Positions 18,876 to 28,078 of a DNA stretch of 64,000 bases are shown one piece after another. The notes below the pieces were generated by a model, which ran no database searches, was not told the DNA's origin, and saw only the letters and a program-made list of their open reading frames with translations. A program made the position numbers and the translations under genes. This DNA comes from Rhodobacter sp. (lineage in GTDB: Bacteria; Pseudomonadota; Alphaproteobacteria; Rhodobacterales; Rhodobacteraceae), in contig JAIXUH010000013.1 of the NCBI GenBank assembly GCA_027484145.1, positions 1 through 64,000 of the forward strand, in the 5' to 3' direction. How positions within the stretch are numbered: the stretch's first letter is position 1; each line of letters opens with the position of its first letter.

Positions 18876-19481
18876 ATGAGCGATGACACCACGGCGCGTG
18901 GGATGGACAAGGGAAACGACAAGGGGAGCGAGCGTCAGGACATGATCCTTGGCGCGGCCTTTCATGCCTTTGCCACCTATGGCTATCGGCGCACGTCGAT
19001 GGATGACATTGCGCGCGGGGCGGGCATGTCGCGCAGTGCGCTGTATCTGCATTACCGCAACAAGGAGGATCTGTTCCGATCCTTGGGCGAGCGATATTTC
19101 AGCGAAGCCATCGTGGCGATGGAGGCCGCGCTGAACACCCCCGGCCAGACACCGGAACAGGCGCTGAACGCGGCGTTTCTGGCCAAGGATGGCAAGTTCA
19201 TGGATGTGGTCTTTGGCACCCCGCATGGCGATGAGTTGCTGGATGCGGGCATGTCGGTGACGCGCGATCTGCTGGGCCGGGCCGAGGCGGCCAAGGTGGT
19301 GATCCTGTCGCGTTGGCTGGCCGGGTTGCCGATGGCCGACGGGATCGGCACACCGGACGAGGTGGCCCGCACCATCATCGTCTCGGCCATGGGGTTGAAG
19401 CATCCGGGCCAGACGCTGGAGGGCTATCGTCAGGGGCAGCGGCAGTTGGCGGCGCTGTTCGCACGGGCGATCACGCGCTGA
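18876..19481 (+). CDS. TetR family transcriptional regulator
   Basis: A 201-residue regulator. The DNA-binding domain is ILGAAFHAFATYGYRRTSMD and IARGAGMSRSALYLHYRNKEDLF (about residues 23-70), ending in the YLHYRNK stretch characteristic of TetR. The C-terminal ligand domain is not recognisable to a specific class. The start ATG follows AGGAATTGACCC. It is divergent from the molybdenum hydroxylase genes and probably controls them and itself through the TGTCA cluster. Confidence 0.9.
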   Translation: MSDDTTARGMDKGNDKGSERQDMILGAAFHAFATYGYRRTSMDDIARGAGMSRSALYLHYRNKEDLFRSLGERYFSEAIVAMEAALNTPGQTPEQALNAAFLAKDGKFMDVVFGTPHGDELLDAGMSVTRDLLGRAEAAKVVILSRWLAGLPMADGIGTPDEVARTIIVSAMGLKHPGQTLEGYRQGQRQLAALFARAITR

Positions 19482-19541
19482 AAGCCGCTTGACGCGCGCG
19501 CCGTCGGCGTGCCCCCTTGGCCGCACAATTTGGGGTGACGC

Positions 19542-20213
19542 ATGACATTTTCCCTTATCGCGCGCTGTGCGGCCACCGGCCGGTTCGGCATGGTGATTTC
19601 CTCCTCCTCTCCCGCTGTGGCGGCGCGGTGCGCGCATGTGCGGGCAGGCGTGGGGGCGGTGGCCAGCCAGAATGTGACCGATCCGGCACTGGGGCCTTTG
19701 GTCCTCGACGCGCTGGCGCAGGGTATGGCAGCCGGGGCGGCGCTGAAGGCGGTGATGGCGGGGCGGGCGCATGCCGACTATCGGCAGGTGCTGGTGGTTG
19801 ATGCGGCGGGGCGCTCGGCCATTCATTCGGGCGCGCAGGTGCTGGGGGTCTGGGGGCAGGCCATGGGGCTGGATTGCGCGGCAGGGGGCAATCTTTTGGC
19901 CGATGCGGGCGTGCCTGCGGCGATGGTGGCCGCATTCGAGGCGGCCAAGGGCCCCTTTGGCGACCGGTTGATGGCGGCCTTGCAGGGTGGGCTTACGGCG
20001 GGGGGCGAGGCAGGGCCGGTGCATTCGGCGGGGCTGAAGATCGCGCACCGCCTGTCATGGCCCGAGGTGGATTTGCGGGTGGATTGGTCGGACCAGCCAA
20101 TTGCAGACCTGCAGGCGGCATGGACGGTTTATGCGCCGCAAGCCGGGGCCTATGTGCAGCGGGCCGAAAACCCCAGCGTGGCGCCATCCTATGGCGTGCC
20201 GGGCAACGAATAG
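19542..20213 (+). CDS. DUF1028 family protein
   Basis: A 223-residue protein of the DUF1028 family, whose fold resembles Ntn hydrolases. It starts MTFSLIARCAATGRFGMVIS and continues with ARCAHVRAGVGAVASQNVTDP and HADYRQVLVVDAAGRSAIHSG, all typical blocks. The C-terminal part (DLRVDWSDQPIADLQAAW) is also usual. Members often sit near amidohydrolases or aminotransferases; here it follows tetR by 60 bases. Enzymatic activity is unproven. Confidence 0.85.
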   Translation: MTFSLIARCAATGRFGMVISSSSPAVAARCAHVRAGVGAVASQNVTDPALGPLVLDALAQGMAAGAALKAVMAGRAHADYRQVLVVDAAGRSAIHSGAQVLGVWGQAMGLDCAAGGNLLADAGVPAAMVAAFEAAKGPFGDRLMAALQGGLTAGGEAGPVHSAGLKIAHRLSWPEVDLRVDWSDQPIADLQAAWTVYAPQAGAYVQRAENPSVAPSYGVPGNE

Positions 20214-20271
20214 GCCCCTTCTCAGCCTTGGCAAAGCTGATTAGGCTGTGCCTTTGCCATGCGGGAATGCC

Positions 20272-21195
20272 ATGCCGCCGTTCACCTTGCGCCAGTTGCA
20301 ATACCTGATCGCCGTGGGCGAGGCTGGATCGGTCACGCTGGCGGCCGAGCGGGTGAATGTCTCGGCGCCATCCATTTCCACCGCCATCGCGCAGATCGAG
20401 GCGGAACTTGGCCTGCCGCTGTTCATCCGGCGGCACGCGCAAGGGTTGGTCCTGACCGAGGCGGGACGGCGGATCATGGAACAGGCGCGGCTGACGCTGG
20501 CCGCCGCCCGGCGGATCGAGGAAACGGCAGCCGAGATCGTGGGCCGCGTGCAGGGGCCGCTGCATCTGGGGTGCTTGCAGACCTTTGCGCCGATCCTGAT
20601 GCCGGGGTTGCGCCGGGCCTTTATCGCCGCACATCCGGGGGCCATGCTGCACCAGAGTGAGGCGCATCAGGCCGCGCTGATCGACGGGTTGCGGCAAGGG
20701 CGGCTGGATGCGGCGCTGACCTATGACCTGACAATTCCGACCGACCTGTCTTTTACCGCGCTGGGACGACTGCCGCCGCATGCCATTCTGGCCCCCGATC
20801 ATCCGTTGGCGCGGCAGGACCGCGTGACGCTGGCCGACCTTGCGCCCGAGCCGCTGATCCTGCTCGATCTGCCGCTGTCGTCAGATTACTTTTTGCGCCT
20901 GTTCGATGATGCGGGGCTGCAGCCGCGGATTGCCGAGCGGACGGGCGATATCGGCATGATGCGGGGCTTGGTGGCGCATGGGTTTGGCTATGGCCTGTCG
21001 AACCTGCGCCCCCCGTCGGATGTGGCGCCGGACGGGCGACCTCTTGTGTTCCGCCCGATTGCGGGGCCGGTCCAGACGCTGCGGCTTGGGCTTGTGATGG
21101 GGCCGGGGGCCGACGCGCGGCAGTCGCTGCGCGCGCTGATCGTGCTGGCGCGGGACACGCTGCCCGCCCTGTTGCACGGCATGACCACCGCGTAA
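20272..21195 (+). CDS. LysR family transcriptional regulator
   Basis: A 307-residue LysR-type regulator. The N-terminal winged HTH is FTLRQLQYLIAVGEAGSVTL and AAERVNVSAPSISTAIAQIEAE, with the linker helix after LVLTEAGRRIMEQA. The effector domain shows two lobes starting at GPLHLGCLQTFAPILMPG. I use ATG 20272 rather than GTG 20248, which lies before the usual family start. The C-terminal LSNLRPPSDVAPDG loop replaces the common sequence, so the inducer class is not obvious. It follows the DUF1028 gene on the same strand; the target is unknown. Confidence 0.9.
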   Translation: MPPFTLRQLQYLIAVGEAGSVTLAAERVNVSAPSISTAIAQIEAELGLPLFIRRHAQGLVLTEAGRRIMEQARLTLAAARRIEETAAEIVGRVQGPLHLGCLQTFAPILMPGLRRAFIAAHPGAMLHQSEAHQAALIDGLRQGRLDAALTYDLTIPTDLSFTALGRLPPHAILAPDHPLARQDRVTLADLAPEPLILLDLPLSSDYFLRLFDDAGLQPRIAERTGDIGMMRGLVAHGFGYGLSNLRPPSDVAPDGRPLVFRPIAGPVQTLRLGLVMGPGADARQSLRALIVLARDTLPALLHGMTTA

Positions 21196-21226
21196 CGGGG
21201 CCGCATCCCGTGGCAACGCCGGTCGC

Positions 21227-21243
21227 GGGGGCTCGATGCCCCC
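21227..21243. terminator. Hairpin between convergent lysR and the FGGY kinase gene
   Basis: GGGGGC-TCGAT-GCCCCC, a 6-bp stem with a 5-base loop, in the 86-base gap between convergent genes. It could act on both strands although there is no T run. Confidence 0.4.
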
Positions 21244-21281
21244 AAGAGCGGCACCCCCCACCCGGAAACCGCCGGGCGGCG

Positions 21282-22730
21282 TTACAGCGTGTCGAGGAGG
21301 CGGTCGAACCGCGCGCGCCGGGGGGCAAGGGCTGCGGTCAAGGCGGGCACGGGGTCGATGACGGCGCGGGCGGGCATGCGTTCCGACAGCAGGCTGACCG
21401 GCGCGCCGGCGGCTACGGCGGCCAGACGCGCGGCCCCCATCGGCCCGGCAAGGTCAGACCTGTCCAGCAGCGCGACCGGCTGCCCAAGGGCCGAGGCGAC
21501 GAGTTGCACCCAGAGCGTGCTGCGCGTGCCGCCGCCGACCACGGTAAAGCGCGTGGCAGCAACCCCGGCGGCGCGTTGGGCGGCCACGCAATCGGCGATC
21601 TGGAAGGCCACCCCTTCCAGCGTGGCATAGCCCAGCATGGCTGCGGTGACGCCGGGATGCAGCCCGTCGATCCGGCCCAGCGCATCGGGGCGGTTCAGCG
21701 GTGTGCGGATGCCGGTCAGGCAGGGCAGGAACACAGGCGCTGCGTCCAGTCGCGCTTCGGCCACGAACCCTTCGGCAAGGCTGTTCAGCGTGGCCGCCCC
21801 CTGCCCCGTCATCGCGGCGACCCAGTCGAGGCTGGCCGTCGCACTCATCACCACGCCCATCGACAGGAAGGTGTCGGGCACGACATGGGCGCTGGTCAGG
21901 ATGGCCTTTTCCGGCCCCGGATGAAAGGCATGGTCCACGATACAGGCCACGCCCGAGGTGCCGATGGTCAGCACCGCATCACCCGGATGCGCGCCCCCTG
22001 CCCCAAGGGTCGCGCCCATGTTGTCGCCGGCCCCGGCGGCCACGGCGACCGGCCCCGCCATGCCCCAGCGTGCCAGAAGCGCGGGCGTCAGGCGGCCCGC
22101 CTCGGCCCAACTGTCCAGCACCGGGGGCAGATGCGCCATGTCCCAGCCCATGGTGGCGCACAGGTCTGCGTCCCACGTTCCGGTGCGGCAATCCATCAGC
22201 TGGGTGCCCCCGGCATCGGATGGTTCGGTCGCCACTTCGCCCGTCAGGGCAAGGCGGACATAATCCTTGGTCAGCATCAGCATGCGGGCGCGGTCCAGCA
22301 CCTGCGGTTCATGTTTGCGCAGCCACAGGATCTTTGGCCCGGTAATGCCGGGGTCCGGCGTGCCGTTGGTGCGCTGGCCGATATCGGGCACCGCGGCCAG
22401 AAGTTCGGCACATTCCAGCAAGGACCGCTGGTCGTTCCACAGGATGGCAGGGCGCAGGGGGCGCAGGTCGGCATCCAGAAACAGGCCCGCCAGCATTTGC
22501 CCCGACAGGCCGATCCCCTGCACGGCGGCCATTTCGCGCGGTGCTTCGGCGGCCAGTTGATCAAGGCATGCGAAAACCGCCGACACCCACAGATCGGGGT
22601 CTTGCTCGCTCCACCCGATATGGGGGCGCGAGATGGCGACGGGTTGTGCCGCCGTGGCGACCACGCGCGACAAATCCGCGATCAGCACCGCCTTGATGCC
22701 GGATGTTCCCAGATCGACCCCGATGTGCAT
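21282..22730 (-). CDS. FGGY-family carbohydrate kinase (xylulokinase-like)
   Basis: A 482-residue sugar kinase resembling xylulokinase. It starts MHIGVDLGTSGIKAVLIADL (phosphate-1 loop) and shows GIGLSGQMLAGLFLDADLRP, AILWNDQRS, AAGAGDNMGATLGAG and TIGTSGVACIV, the usual blocks of XylB. The C-terminal GGGTRSTLWVQLVASALGQPV is the adenosine-binding region. It is the last gene of a minus-strand operon with a SorC regulator and an ABC importer. Neighbouring enzymes are not those of xylose breakdown, so the natural substrate may be another ketose or polyol. Confidence 0.85.
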   Translation of the reverse strand: MHIGVDLGTSGIKAVLIADLSRVVATAAQPVAISRPHIGWSEQDPDLWVSAVFACLDQLAAEAPREMAAVQGIGLSGQMLAGLFLDADLRPLRPAILWNDQRSLLECAELLAAVPDIGQRTNGTPDPGITGPKILWLRKHEPQVLDRARMLMLTKDYVRLALTGEVATEPSDAGGTQLMDCRTGTWDADLCATMGWDMAHLPPVLDSWAEAGRLTPALLARWGMAGPVAVAAGAGDNMGATLGAGGAHPGDAVLTIGTSGVACIVDHAFHPGPEKAILTSAHVVPDTFLSMGVVMSATASLDWVAAMTGQGAATLNSLAEGFVAEARLDAAPVFLPCLTGIRTPLNRPDALGRIDGLHPGVTAAMLGYATLEGVAFQIADCVAAQRAAGVAATRFTVVGGGTRSTLWVQLVASALGQPVALLDRSDLAGPMGAARLAAVAAGAPVSLLSERMPARAVIDPVPALTAALAPRRARFDRLLDTL

Positions 22731-22735
22731 GTGGT

Positions 22736-23704
22736 TCAGCCCTTTTCCAGCAAGGCGCGCGCCGTTGCCTCATCGGTGACAAAGGTGTTGACGACCCCGC
22801 GCCGCAGCACCGCGCGGGTCACGGCCACCTTGTGCGCGCCCCCGGCGGCAAGGATCACATTGCCCACGCCTTTCAGATCATCCATGCCGATGCCGATCAT
22901 GCGTTCGTTGATCGGGTGGTCAATGGCGCGGCCATCGGCGTCGATCACGGTGCCCAGCACATCGCCGACACCGCCAAGGGCAATCAGATCCTCCATCGCC
23001 ACATCAGACGGCAGGCCATCGCGCATCAGAAGCGAGCGCTTGGACAGATCGCCCGCCGCCATGGCCAGCGCATCGACCGAGCGCAGTTTCTCCAGCACCT
23101 CGCGGAACACATCAAGCTGCATGATGGTGTCGCGGCTTTCACGGCTGCCGGCATAAAGCGGCGCGGTGAAATAGCTGTGCTGCGCGCCGACCAGATCGGC
23201 CAGACGGGTGGTGATTTCAAAGCTGTTCAGGTCTGACCCGCGTGTCAGCCCGCCCATGACCGAGATGATCTCCAGATCCGGGCGTTCCATGGCGGCCACA
23301 AAGCGGGTGGCGATGTTCAGCGTACCGCCCCATGACATGCCGAACCGCTTGATCTGCGGGTCGGGCAGCACTTCGGACAGAAGGTTGCCCAGTGCAGCAC
23401 CCACCACCATCTGCACATCGCGCGGGTCCATCGGCGCGGGGGCGACATAGGCCTGCTTCAGGGCAAAGCGGGCTTTCAGCGCGGCCTCAAGCTCGGCGCA
23501 GGCGGCGAAAGCGGTGTTGAAGGTGATGCGCACCAGACCGCGGCTGCGCGCTTCGGACAAGGCCTTGTTGACGCGCAGGCGGGTGGCGCCCAGCTTTTCG
23601 GCTACCTTTTCCTGTGTCAGACCCTCGACGTAATAGGCCCATGCCACCTGCGCCAGAAAACGCTCTTCGGTATCGATCTGGGGCAGTTTCGGCGGGCGGG
23701 GCAT
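22736..23704 (-). CDS. SorC/DeoR-type sugar-binding transcriptional regulator
   Basis: A 322-residue regulator of the SorC family. The N-terminal helix-turn-helix is in ERFLAQVAWAYYVEGLTQEK and AEKLGATRLRVNKALSEAR. The C-terminal NagB-like sugar-phosphate domain shows RFGMSWGGTLNIATRF, a typical block, and GVGNVILAAGGAHKVAVTRAVL near the end. It sits between the kinase gene (5-base gap) and the permease gene (9-base gap), so it is co-transcribed with the transporter it probably controls. The effector is likely the phosphorylated product of the neighbouring kinase. Confidence 0.9.
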   Translation of the reverse strand: MPRPPKLPQIDTEERFLAQVAWAYYVEGLTQEKVAEKLGATRLRVNKALSEARSRGLVRITFNTAFAACAELEAALKARFALKQAYVAPAPMDPRDVQMVVGAALGNLLSEVLPDPQIKRFGMSWGGTLNIATRFVAAMERPDLEIISVMGGLTRGSDLNSFEITTRLADLVGAQHSYFTAPLYAGSRESRDTIMQLDVFREVLEKLRSVDALAMAAGDLSKRSLLMRDGLPSDVAMEDLIALGGVGDVLGTVIDADGRAIDHPINERMIGIGMDDLKGVGNVILAAGGAHKVAVTRAVLRRGVVNTFVTDEATARALLEKG

Positions 23705-23713
23705 GGGTATCCT

Positions 23714-24541
23714 TTACTTTACCGCGCCCATCGTCAGGCCGCGCACCAGATGCTTTGACGCCAGAAGCGCAAAGATCAAGACCGGGATCACGATCAGGGT
23801 CGAGGTCGCCATGATCTTTCCGTAAGGCACATCATAGCCTTCCATGAAGGTGACAGCCATGGCGGGGGCGGTTTTGGCATTTTTCGGCGCAAGGATGTAG
23901 GCGAACAAAAGTTCGTTCCACGAAAAGATGAAGGACAAGATGCTGCTGACCGCCACGCCCGGCATGGCCAAAGGCAGGCAGATCGACCGGAAGATGCGCC
24001 ACTGGCTGGCGCCTTCGAGCATGGCTGCCTCGTCCAACTCGCGCGGGATGGAGCGGAACTGATCGGTGCAGATCCAGATCACGATAGGCAGGCTGAAGGT
24101 CAGATACATCAGGATCAGCGCAAGATGGGTGTCGCGCAGGCCAAGCTCTCGGCTGATCAGGAACACCGGAAAGGCAAGGACGACAGGGCTGACGAAACGG
24201 TTGGTGATGAACCAGAACCACAGGTCGGTCTTGCCGCGAAATTCGAACCGCGCCAGCGCATAGGCGGCGGGCGTGCCCAGCGTGATGGCCAGCGCCGTGG
24301 TGCAGACGGCCACGATGATGGAGTTGATCAGTGACACGCCGACCTTGTCTTCGAACAACACCTCCCAATAGTTGGCAAGGGTTGGCGTGAACCACCAGAC
24401 GGGGGGCGATTCCAGCGCCACGACCTGCGTCTTCAGGCTGGTGGTGACCATCCAGTAAAACGGGAACACGCAAAAGGCGCAGATCAGCACCAGCAGGATC
24501 GCCTCGCCCACAAGGCTGCGGCTTTGGATCGGGGCGGCCAT
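23714..24541 (-). CDS. Carbohydrate ABC transporter permease (MalG type)
   Basis: A 275-residue inner-membrane protein with six predicted helices. The EAA loop is ELDEAAMLEGASQWRIFRSI followed by CLPLAMPGV. It pairs with the MalF-type permease encoded one base upstream (TGA-C-ATG). Together with the binding protein and the divergent ATPase it forms one CUT1-type importer for a sugar or polyol. Confidence 0.92.
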   Translation of the reverse strand: MAAPIQSRSLVGEAILLVLICAFCVFPFYWMVTTSLKTQVVALESPPVWWFTPTLANYWEVLFEDKVGVSLINSIIVAVCTTALAITLGTPAAYALARFEFRGKTDLWFWFITNRFVSPVVLAFPVFLISRELGLRDTHLALILMYLTFSLPIVIWICTDQFRSIPRELDEAAMLEGASQWRIFRSICLPLAMPGVAVSSILSFIFSWNELLFAYILAPKNAKTAPAMAVTFMEGYDVPYGKIMATSTLIVIPVLIFALLASKHLVRGLTMGAVK

Positions 24542-24542
24542 G

Positions 24543-25421
24543 TCAGCGGACCTCGCGGTAGAAGAAGCGGATGTAAAGGCGGGCCAGAACGATGGTGACG
24601 GCCAGCATGATGATGGATTGCGCGGCGGCCATGCCGATGTCGAACTGGCGGTTGCCGACCCGTTCGATCAGCACGGCAATGAATTCGGTGGCGGACCCCG
24701 GCCCGCCGCGCGTCATGGTAAAGGGCATGTCGAACAGTTTCAGCGTATCGGCGGTGCGCAGGATCAGGACGGCCACAAGGCTGGGGATCAGGAAGGGCAG
24801 TTGCACATGGCGCAGCACAGTCCAGTTGGAGCGGGTTTCAAGGGTGGCCGCCTCTTCGATCTCGGGCGGGACGGTGGACAGGCCCGCCAGCAGGATCAGG
24901 GCAACAAACGGCGTCCATTGCCAGATGTCCCACAGGATGACGGCAATGAATGCATTTGTTGGGTCGCCGATAAAATTGATCGATTCAATGCCGATCCAGC
25001 CCAGCATCTGGTTGATGACGCCGTATTTCTGGTTGAGCATGACCTGCGCCAGCAGCCCGACCACGGCATAGGTGGTGGCCATGGGCAGCACAAGTGACAG
25101 GCGCGTCAGTGTCTTGAACAGGGTCAGGCCGGGGCGGTGCAGCACAAGGGCGATGATCAGACCAAGGACGATCTGTACCGGGACGGCGATGATGAACAAA
25201 AGTGCCGTGCGGCCCATCGCCTCCCAGAACGCCTGATCGGTCAGGACGGTGGCGTAATTCTCGAGCCCGACAAAGCGTTCCTGCGCGCGTTTGGTGAGGT
25301 TGAAGTAATGCAGGCTTTTCCACACCGCGAACAGCAGGGGCGCGATGCCCACGATCGCCAGCGCAAAGACGGCTGGGCCGAGAAAGGCCGCAAGGGTCTT
25401 GCGCGACACTTTGGTGGTCAT
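24543..25421 (-). CDS. Carbohydrate ABC transporter permease (MalF type)
   Basis: A 292-residue inner-membrane permease with six predicted helices, beginning MTTKVSRKTLAAFLGPAVF. The EAA loop is EIEEAATLETRSNWTVLRHV and is followed by QLPFLIPSLVAV. It lies 115 bases after the binding-protein gene, behind two RNA hairpins, and is directly followed by the MalG-type permease. Confidence 0.92.
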   Translation of the reverse strand: MTTKVSRKTLAAFLGPAVFALAIVGIAPLLFAVWKSLHYFNLTKRAQERFVGLENYATVLTDQAFWEAMGRTALLFIIAVPVQIVLGLIIALVLHRPGLTLFKTLTRLSLVLPMATTYAVVGLLAQVMLNQKYGVINQMLGWIGIESINFIGDPTNAFIAVILWDIWQWTPFVALILLAGLSTVPPEIEEAATLETRSNWTVLRHVQLPFLIPSLVAVLILRTADTLKLFDMPFTMTRGGPGSATEFIAVLIERVGNRQFDIGMAAAQSIIMLAVTIVLARLYIRFFYREVR

Positions 25422-25466
25422 CGGGTACTCCGGTGCAGGTCAGTAAAGGGGCAGGTCGGGGTAGGA

Positions 25467-25510
25467 TGGCCCCGGCCATGACAGCCGGGGCCAGATGTGC
25501 CATGTGGCAC
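25467..25510 (-). terminator. Two tandem hairpins between binding-protein and permease genes
   Basis: A 10-bp perfect stem TGGCCCCGGC / GCCGGGGCCA with 7-base loop (25467-25493) and a second 5-bp stem GTGCC-ATGT-GGCAC (25497-25510). No T run follows. They lie just after the binding-protein stop, where partial termination or 3'-end protection would raise binding protein over permease. Confidence 0.5.
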
Positions 25511-25536
25511 CTTCCGGGAGGAAGTTTCGTCAGGCC

Positions 25537-26877
25537 TTATTGGGCCAGCGGCTTCTTGCCGTCATAGTAACCGGCTTCGGCCAGAACAGCTTCCATCTTT
25601 TCGCCGATGTTCTTGGCGCCTTCTTCGATGCTGACTTCGCCCAGCATGATCTTGGTGCCCCATTCCTGCACGATCTCGGTGATGGCGGGCCATTCGGCAA
25701 AGCGCGGACGGAATTCCGGCACGCCTTCCTGCCACGATTCAACCAGTGCCGGGATGAACTTGAACGTCGCGGCCAGTGCTGGGTCGGCATAGGCCGACTG
25801 ACGTGCGGGCACGCCGCCCATTTCAAGGTATTTGCCAGCATTGGCCTTCGACGTCACCCACTGGATGAACAGCCAGCCAGCGGCCTGCTCAGCCTCATCC
25901 GCCTGGCTTGCGACGGCCAGAGAGAAGCCGCCGAGAGCGGGCTTGCGGCCTGCCGGGCCGGTGGGTTCCGGAGCGATTTCAACGCAGTCCGCGACTTTTG
26001 ACGTCTCGGGGCTGACAACGGTCGAATAGAAGGCCGACCATTCGGTGATCATCGCCACGTCGCCTTGGGCAAAGGCGTTGACGGTTTCGGCATGGTCATA
26101 GGCGACGATGCCTTCGGGCATGAACTTCATCAGGTCCTGACGGAACTGAAGGCCGGCCTGCGACTCGGGCGAGTTCAGGTTCGACTTGAATTCCGCGTTC
26201 AGGAAGCTGCCGCCGAAAGGCCAGAGGAAGCGGGCAAAGCTGTCAGCCGACTGGGTTTCGTTGCGCTTGGACTGCAGCGCATAGGCGAACTTGCCGTCTT
26301 TGGTTAGCGCGGGGCCATAGGTATCCATCACCTCTTGCCAGGTGGCTGGCGGCTTGTCGAAGCCGGCGGCTTCCAGCATGCACTTGTTATAGAACAGCAG
26401 GCCCGAATAGTTGTCGAAGGGCAGGCCATAGTTCACGCCGTTCCACGACCCGAAGGCATCCAGCACCAGCGGGAAGAAATCGGCCATGTCCAGCGCGGGA
26501 TCGGCGAGCGCTGCGTTGTTGATGAACGTCTCGGACGGAACGACCCAGCCGTTTTCGGCAAAGTTGCCCATCCAGACAAGGTCGATTAGGGCGATGTCGA
26601 GATCGCCGCCAGCGACGAAATCGCGGACCTGTTCGCCCAGCGCATTCTCATACGGAACGGTGGTGTAGTTGACCTTGATGCCGGTTGCGGCTTCGAACTC
26701 GGGCAGCATCTTGATCGCGGCGTTATAGCCCGGACGATCAAGGAACAGCACTTCCAGTTCGGTCCCGGCATAGGGCTTTGCGGCTTCTTCCAGTGTCCAG
26801 GCGCCGACCGATCCGGCCGCGCCGAACGCTGCACCCGCGGCCAGCGCAAGGGCGCTGACGTGCGTCTTCATGTTCAT
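25537..26877 (-). CDS. Carbohydrate ABC transporter substrate-binding protein
   Basis: A 446-residue periplasmic binding protein of the extracellular solute-binding family 1. The signal peptide runs MNMKTHVSALALAAGAAFGAAG and is probably cut near GSVGAW. The mature part shows LIDLVWMGNFAENGWVVP, a typical early block, and VAMITEWSAFYSTVV in the second lobe. A GGGAGG site is five bases before the ATG at 26877. First gene of the minus-strand operon; its promoter region is shared with the divergent ATPase gene. The ligand is likely a sugar or sugar alcohol. Confidence 0.9.
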   Translation of the reverse strand: MNMKTHVSALALAAGAAFGAAGSVGAWTLEEAAKPYAGTELEVLFLDRPGYNAAIKMLPEFEAATGIKVNYTTVPYENALGEQVRDFVAGGDLDIALIDLVWMGNFAENGWVVPSETFINNAALADPALDMADFFPLVLDAFGSWNGVNYGLPFDNYSGLLFYNKCMLEAAGFDKPPATWQEVMDTYGPALTKDGKFAYALQSKRNETQSADSFARFLWPFGGSFLNAEFKSNLNSPESQAGLQFRQDLMKFMPEGIVAYDHAETVNAFAQGDVAMITEWSAFYSTVVSPETSKVADCVEIAPEPTGPAGRKPALGGFSLAVASQADEAEQAAGWLFIQWVTSKANAGKYLEMGGVPARQSAYADPALAATFKFIPALVESWQEGVPEFRPRFAEWPAITEIVQEWGTKIMLGEVSIEEGAKNIGEKMEAVLAEAGYYDGKKPLAQ

Positions 26878-26896
26878 GGTAACCTCCCTAAGGTTT

Positions 26897-26965
26897 CAGC
26901 GTTGCGTGGTTGACTTCCATTTGTAACGCTGCACATATAAATGTATCGAACGCCCGCCGAGTCAA
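26897..26965. promoter_or_regulatory. Divergent promoter with inverted repeat (candidate SorC operator)
   Basis: CAGCGTT (26897-26903) and AACGCTG (26925-26931) form a perfect 7-bp inverted repeat with a 21-base spacer. On the minus strand TTGACT (26960-26965) lies 18 bases before TTTATA (26936-26941), a fair promoter for the binding-protein operon that runs into the repeat. The SorC regulator encoded in the operon is the obvious candidate ligand. Confidence 0.45.
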
Positions 26966-27016
26966 CGGGAAAAATACGCAAGGCCGACAAAGGCTGACGC
27001 TAGGGAAGGATGGGGG

Positions 27017-28078
27017 ATGGCCGAGGTCAGGCTGAAAAGCGTGAACAAGTTCTATGGCGGCGCGCAGGCGCTGCATGCGGTGTCGCTGGACATTGCCGAT
27101 GGCGAATTTGCCGTGTTCGTGGGGCCATCGGGCTGTGGCAAATCCACCCTGCTGCGGACGATTGCCGGGCTGGAGGACGCATCGGAAGGGGTGATCGAGA
27201 TTGGCGGGCGTGATGTGACGCGGCTGGCCCCGAGCGAGCGTGACGTGGCGATGGTGTTCCAGTCTTATGCGCTTTACCCGCACATGACCGTGCGCGAGAA
27301 CATGGACTTCGGGATGAAGGTCAACAACTTTCCCGAAGCGGACCGCAAGCGGCGCATTGCCGAGGCTGCGCGCATCTTGCAACTGGAACCTTATCTGGAC
27401 CGCAAGCCCGCGCATCTTTCGGGCGGGCAGCGGCAGCGCGTGGCGATCGGGCGGGCCATCGTCAAGGAGCCGAAGGTGTTTCTGTTTGACGAGCCGCTGT
27501 CGAACCTTGACGCCAAGCTGCGGGTGCAGATGCGGGTGGAGCTGGAGGCGCTGCACCGCGACCTGAAGGCGACGATGATTTACGTCACCCATGACCAGGT
27601 CGAAGCCATGACGATGGCCGACAAGATCGTGGTGTTGAATGCGGGCCGGATTGAACAGGTGGGCAGCCCGATGGACCTGTATCACCGCCCGGCGACCGAG
27701 TTCGTGGCCGGGTTCATCGGGGCGCCGTCGATGAATTTTCTGGAGATGACCGCGCAGGGCGGGCGGATCGTAACGGCTGGCGCGGTGCTGTCAGCGGCGG
27801 CGGTCGACGGGGCCACGCGGCTGGGTATCCGGCCGGAGCATGTGGTGCTGACGCGGGCGGGCGCGGGCGATGTGGACACGACAGTGACCTTGCGCGAAAC
27901 GCTGGGGGGCGACGCTTATCTTTATGTGCGCACGGCAGATGGGCAGGCCATGGTGGTGCGTGCGGAAGGCGATACGCCGATCAGCCATGGCGATGTGGTG
28001 GGCCTTTCCTTCCCGACCGCGCGGCTGCATCAATTCGGCCGCGACGGACGGACGCTTCAATCAGGACAAACGGCATGA
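27017..28078 (+). CDS. Carbohydrate ABC transporter ATPase (MalK/UgpC type)
   Basis: A 353-residue ATPase with all standard motifs intact: Walker A GPSGCGKS, Q-loop VFQSYALYPHMTV, signature LSGGQRQR, Walker B VFLFDEPLSNLD and switch VTHDQVEA. The C-terminal third is a TOBE domain with GIRPEHVVLTRAG. It is divergent from the binding-protein operon and is the only ATPase of this importer. Its stop overlaps the next start as ATGA, coupling it to the glycerol-1-phosphate dehydrogenase gene. Confidence 0.93.
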   Translation: MAEVRLKSVNKFYGGAQALHAVSLDIADGEFAVFVGPSGCGKSTLLRTIAGLEDASEGVIEIGGRDVTRLAPSERDVAMVFQSYALYPHMTVRENMDFGMKVNNFPEADRKRRIAEAARILQLEPYLDRKPAHLSGGQRQRVAIGRAIVKEPKVFLFDEPLSNLDAKLRVQMRVELEALHRDLKATMIYVTHDQVEAMTMADKIVVLNAGRIEQVGSPMDLYHRPATEFVAGFIGAPSMNFLEMTAQGGRIVTAGAVLSAAAVDGATRLGIRPEHVVLTRAGAGDVDTTVTLRETLGGDAYLYVRTADGQAMVVRAEGDTPISHGDVVGLSFPTARLHQFGRDGRTLQSGQTA

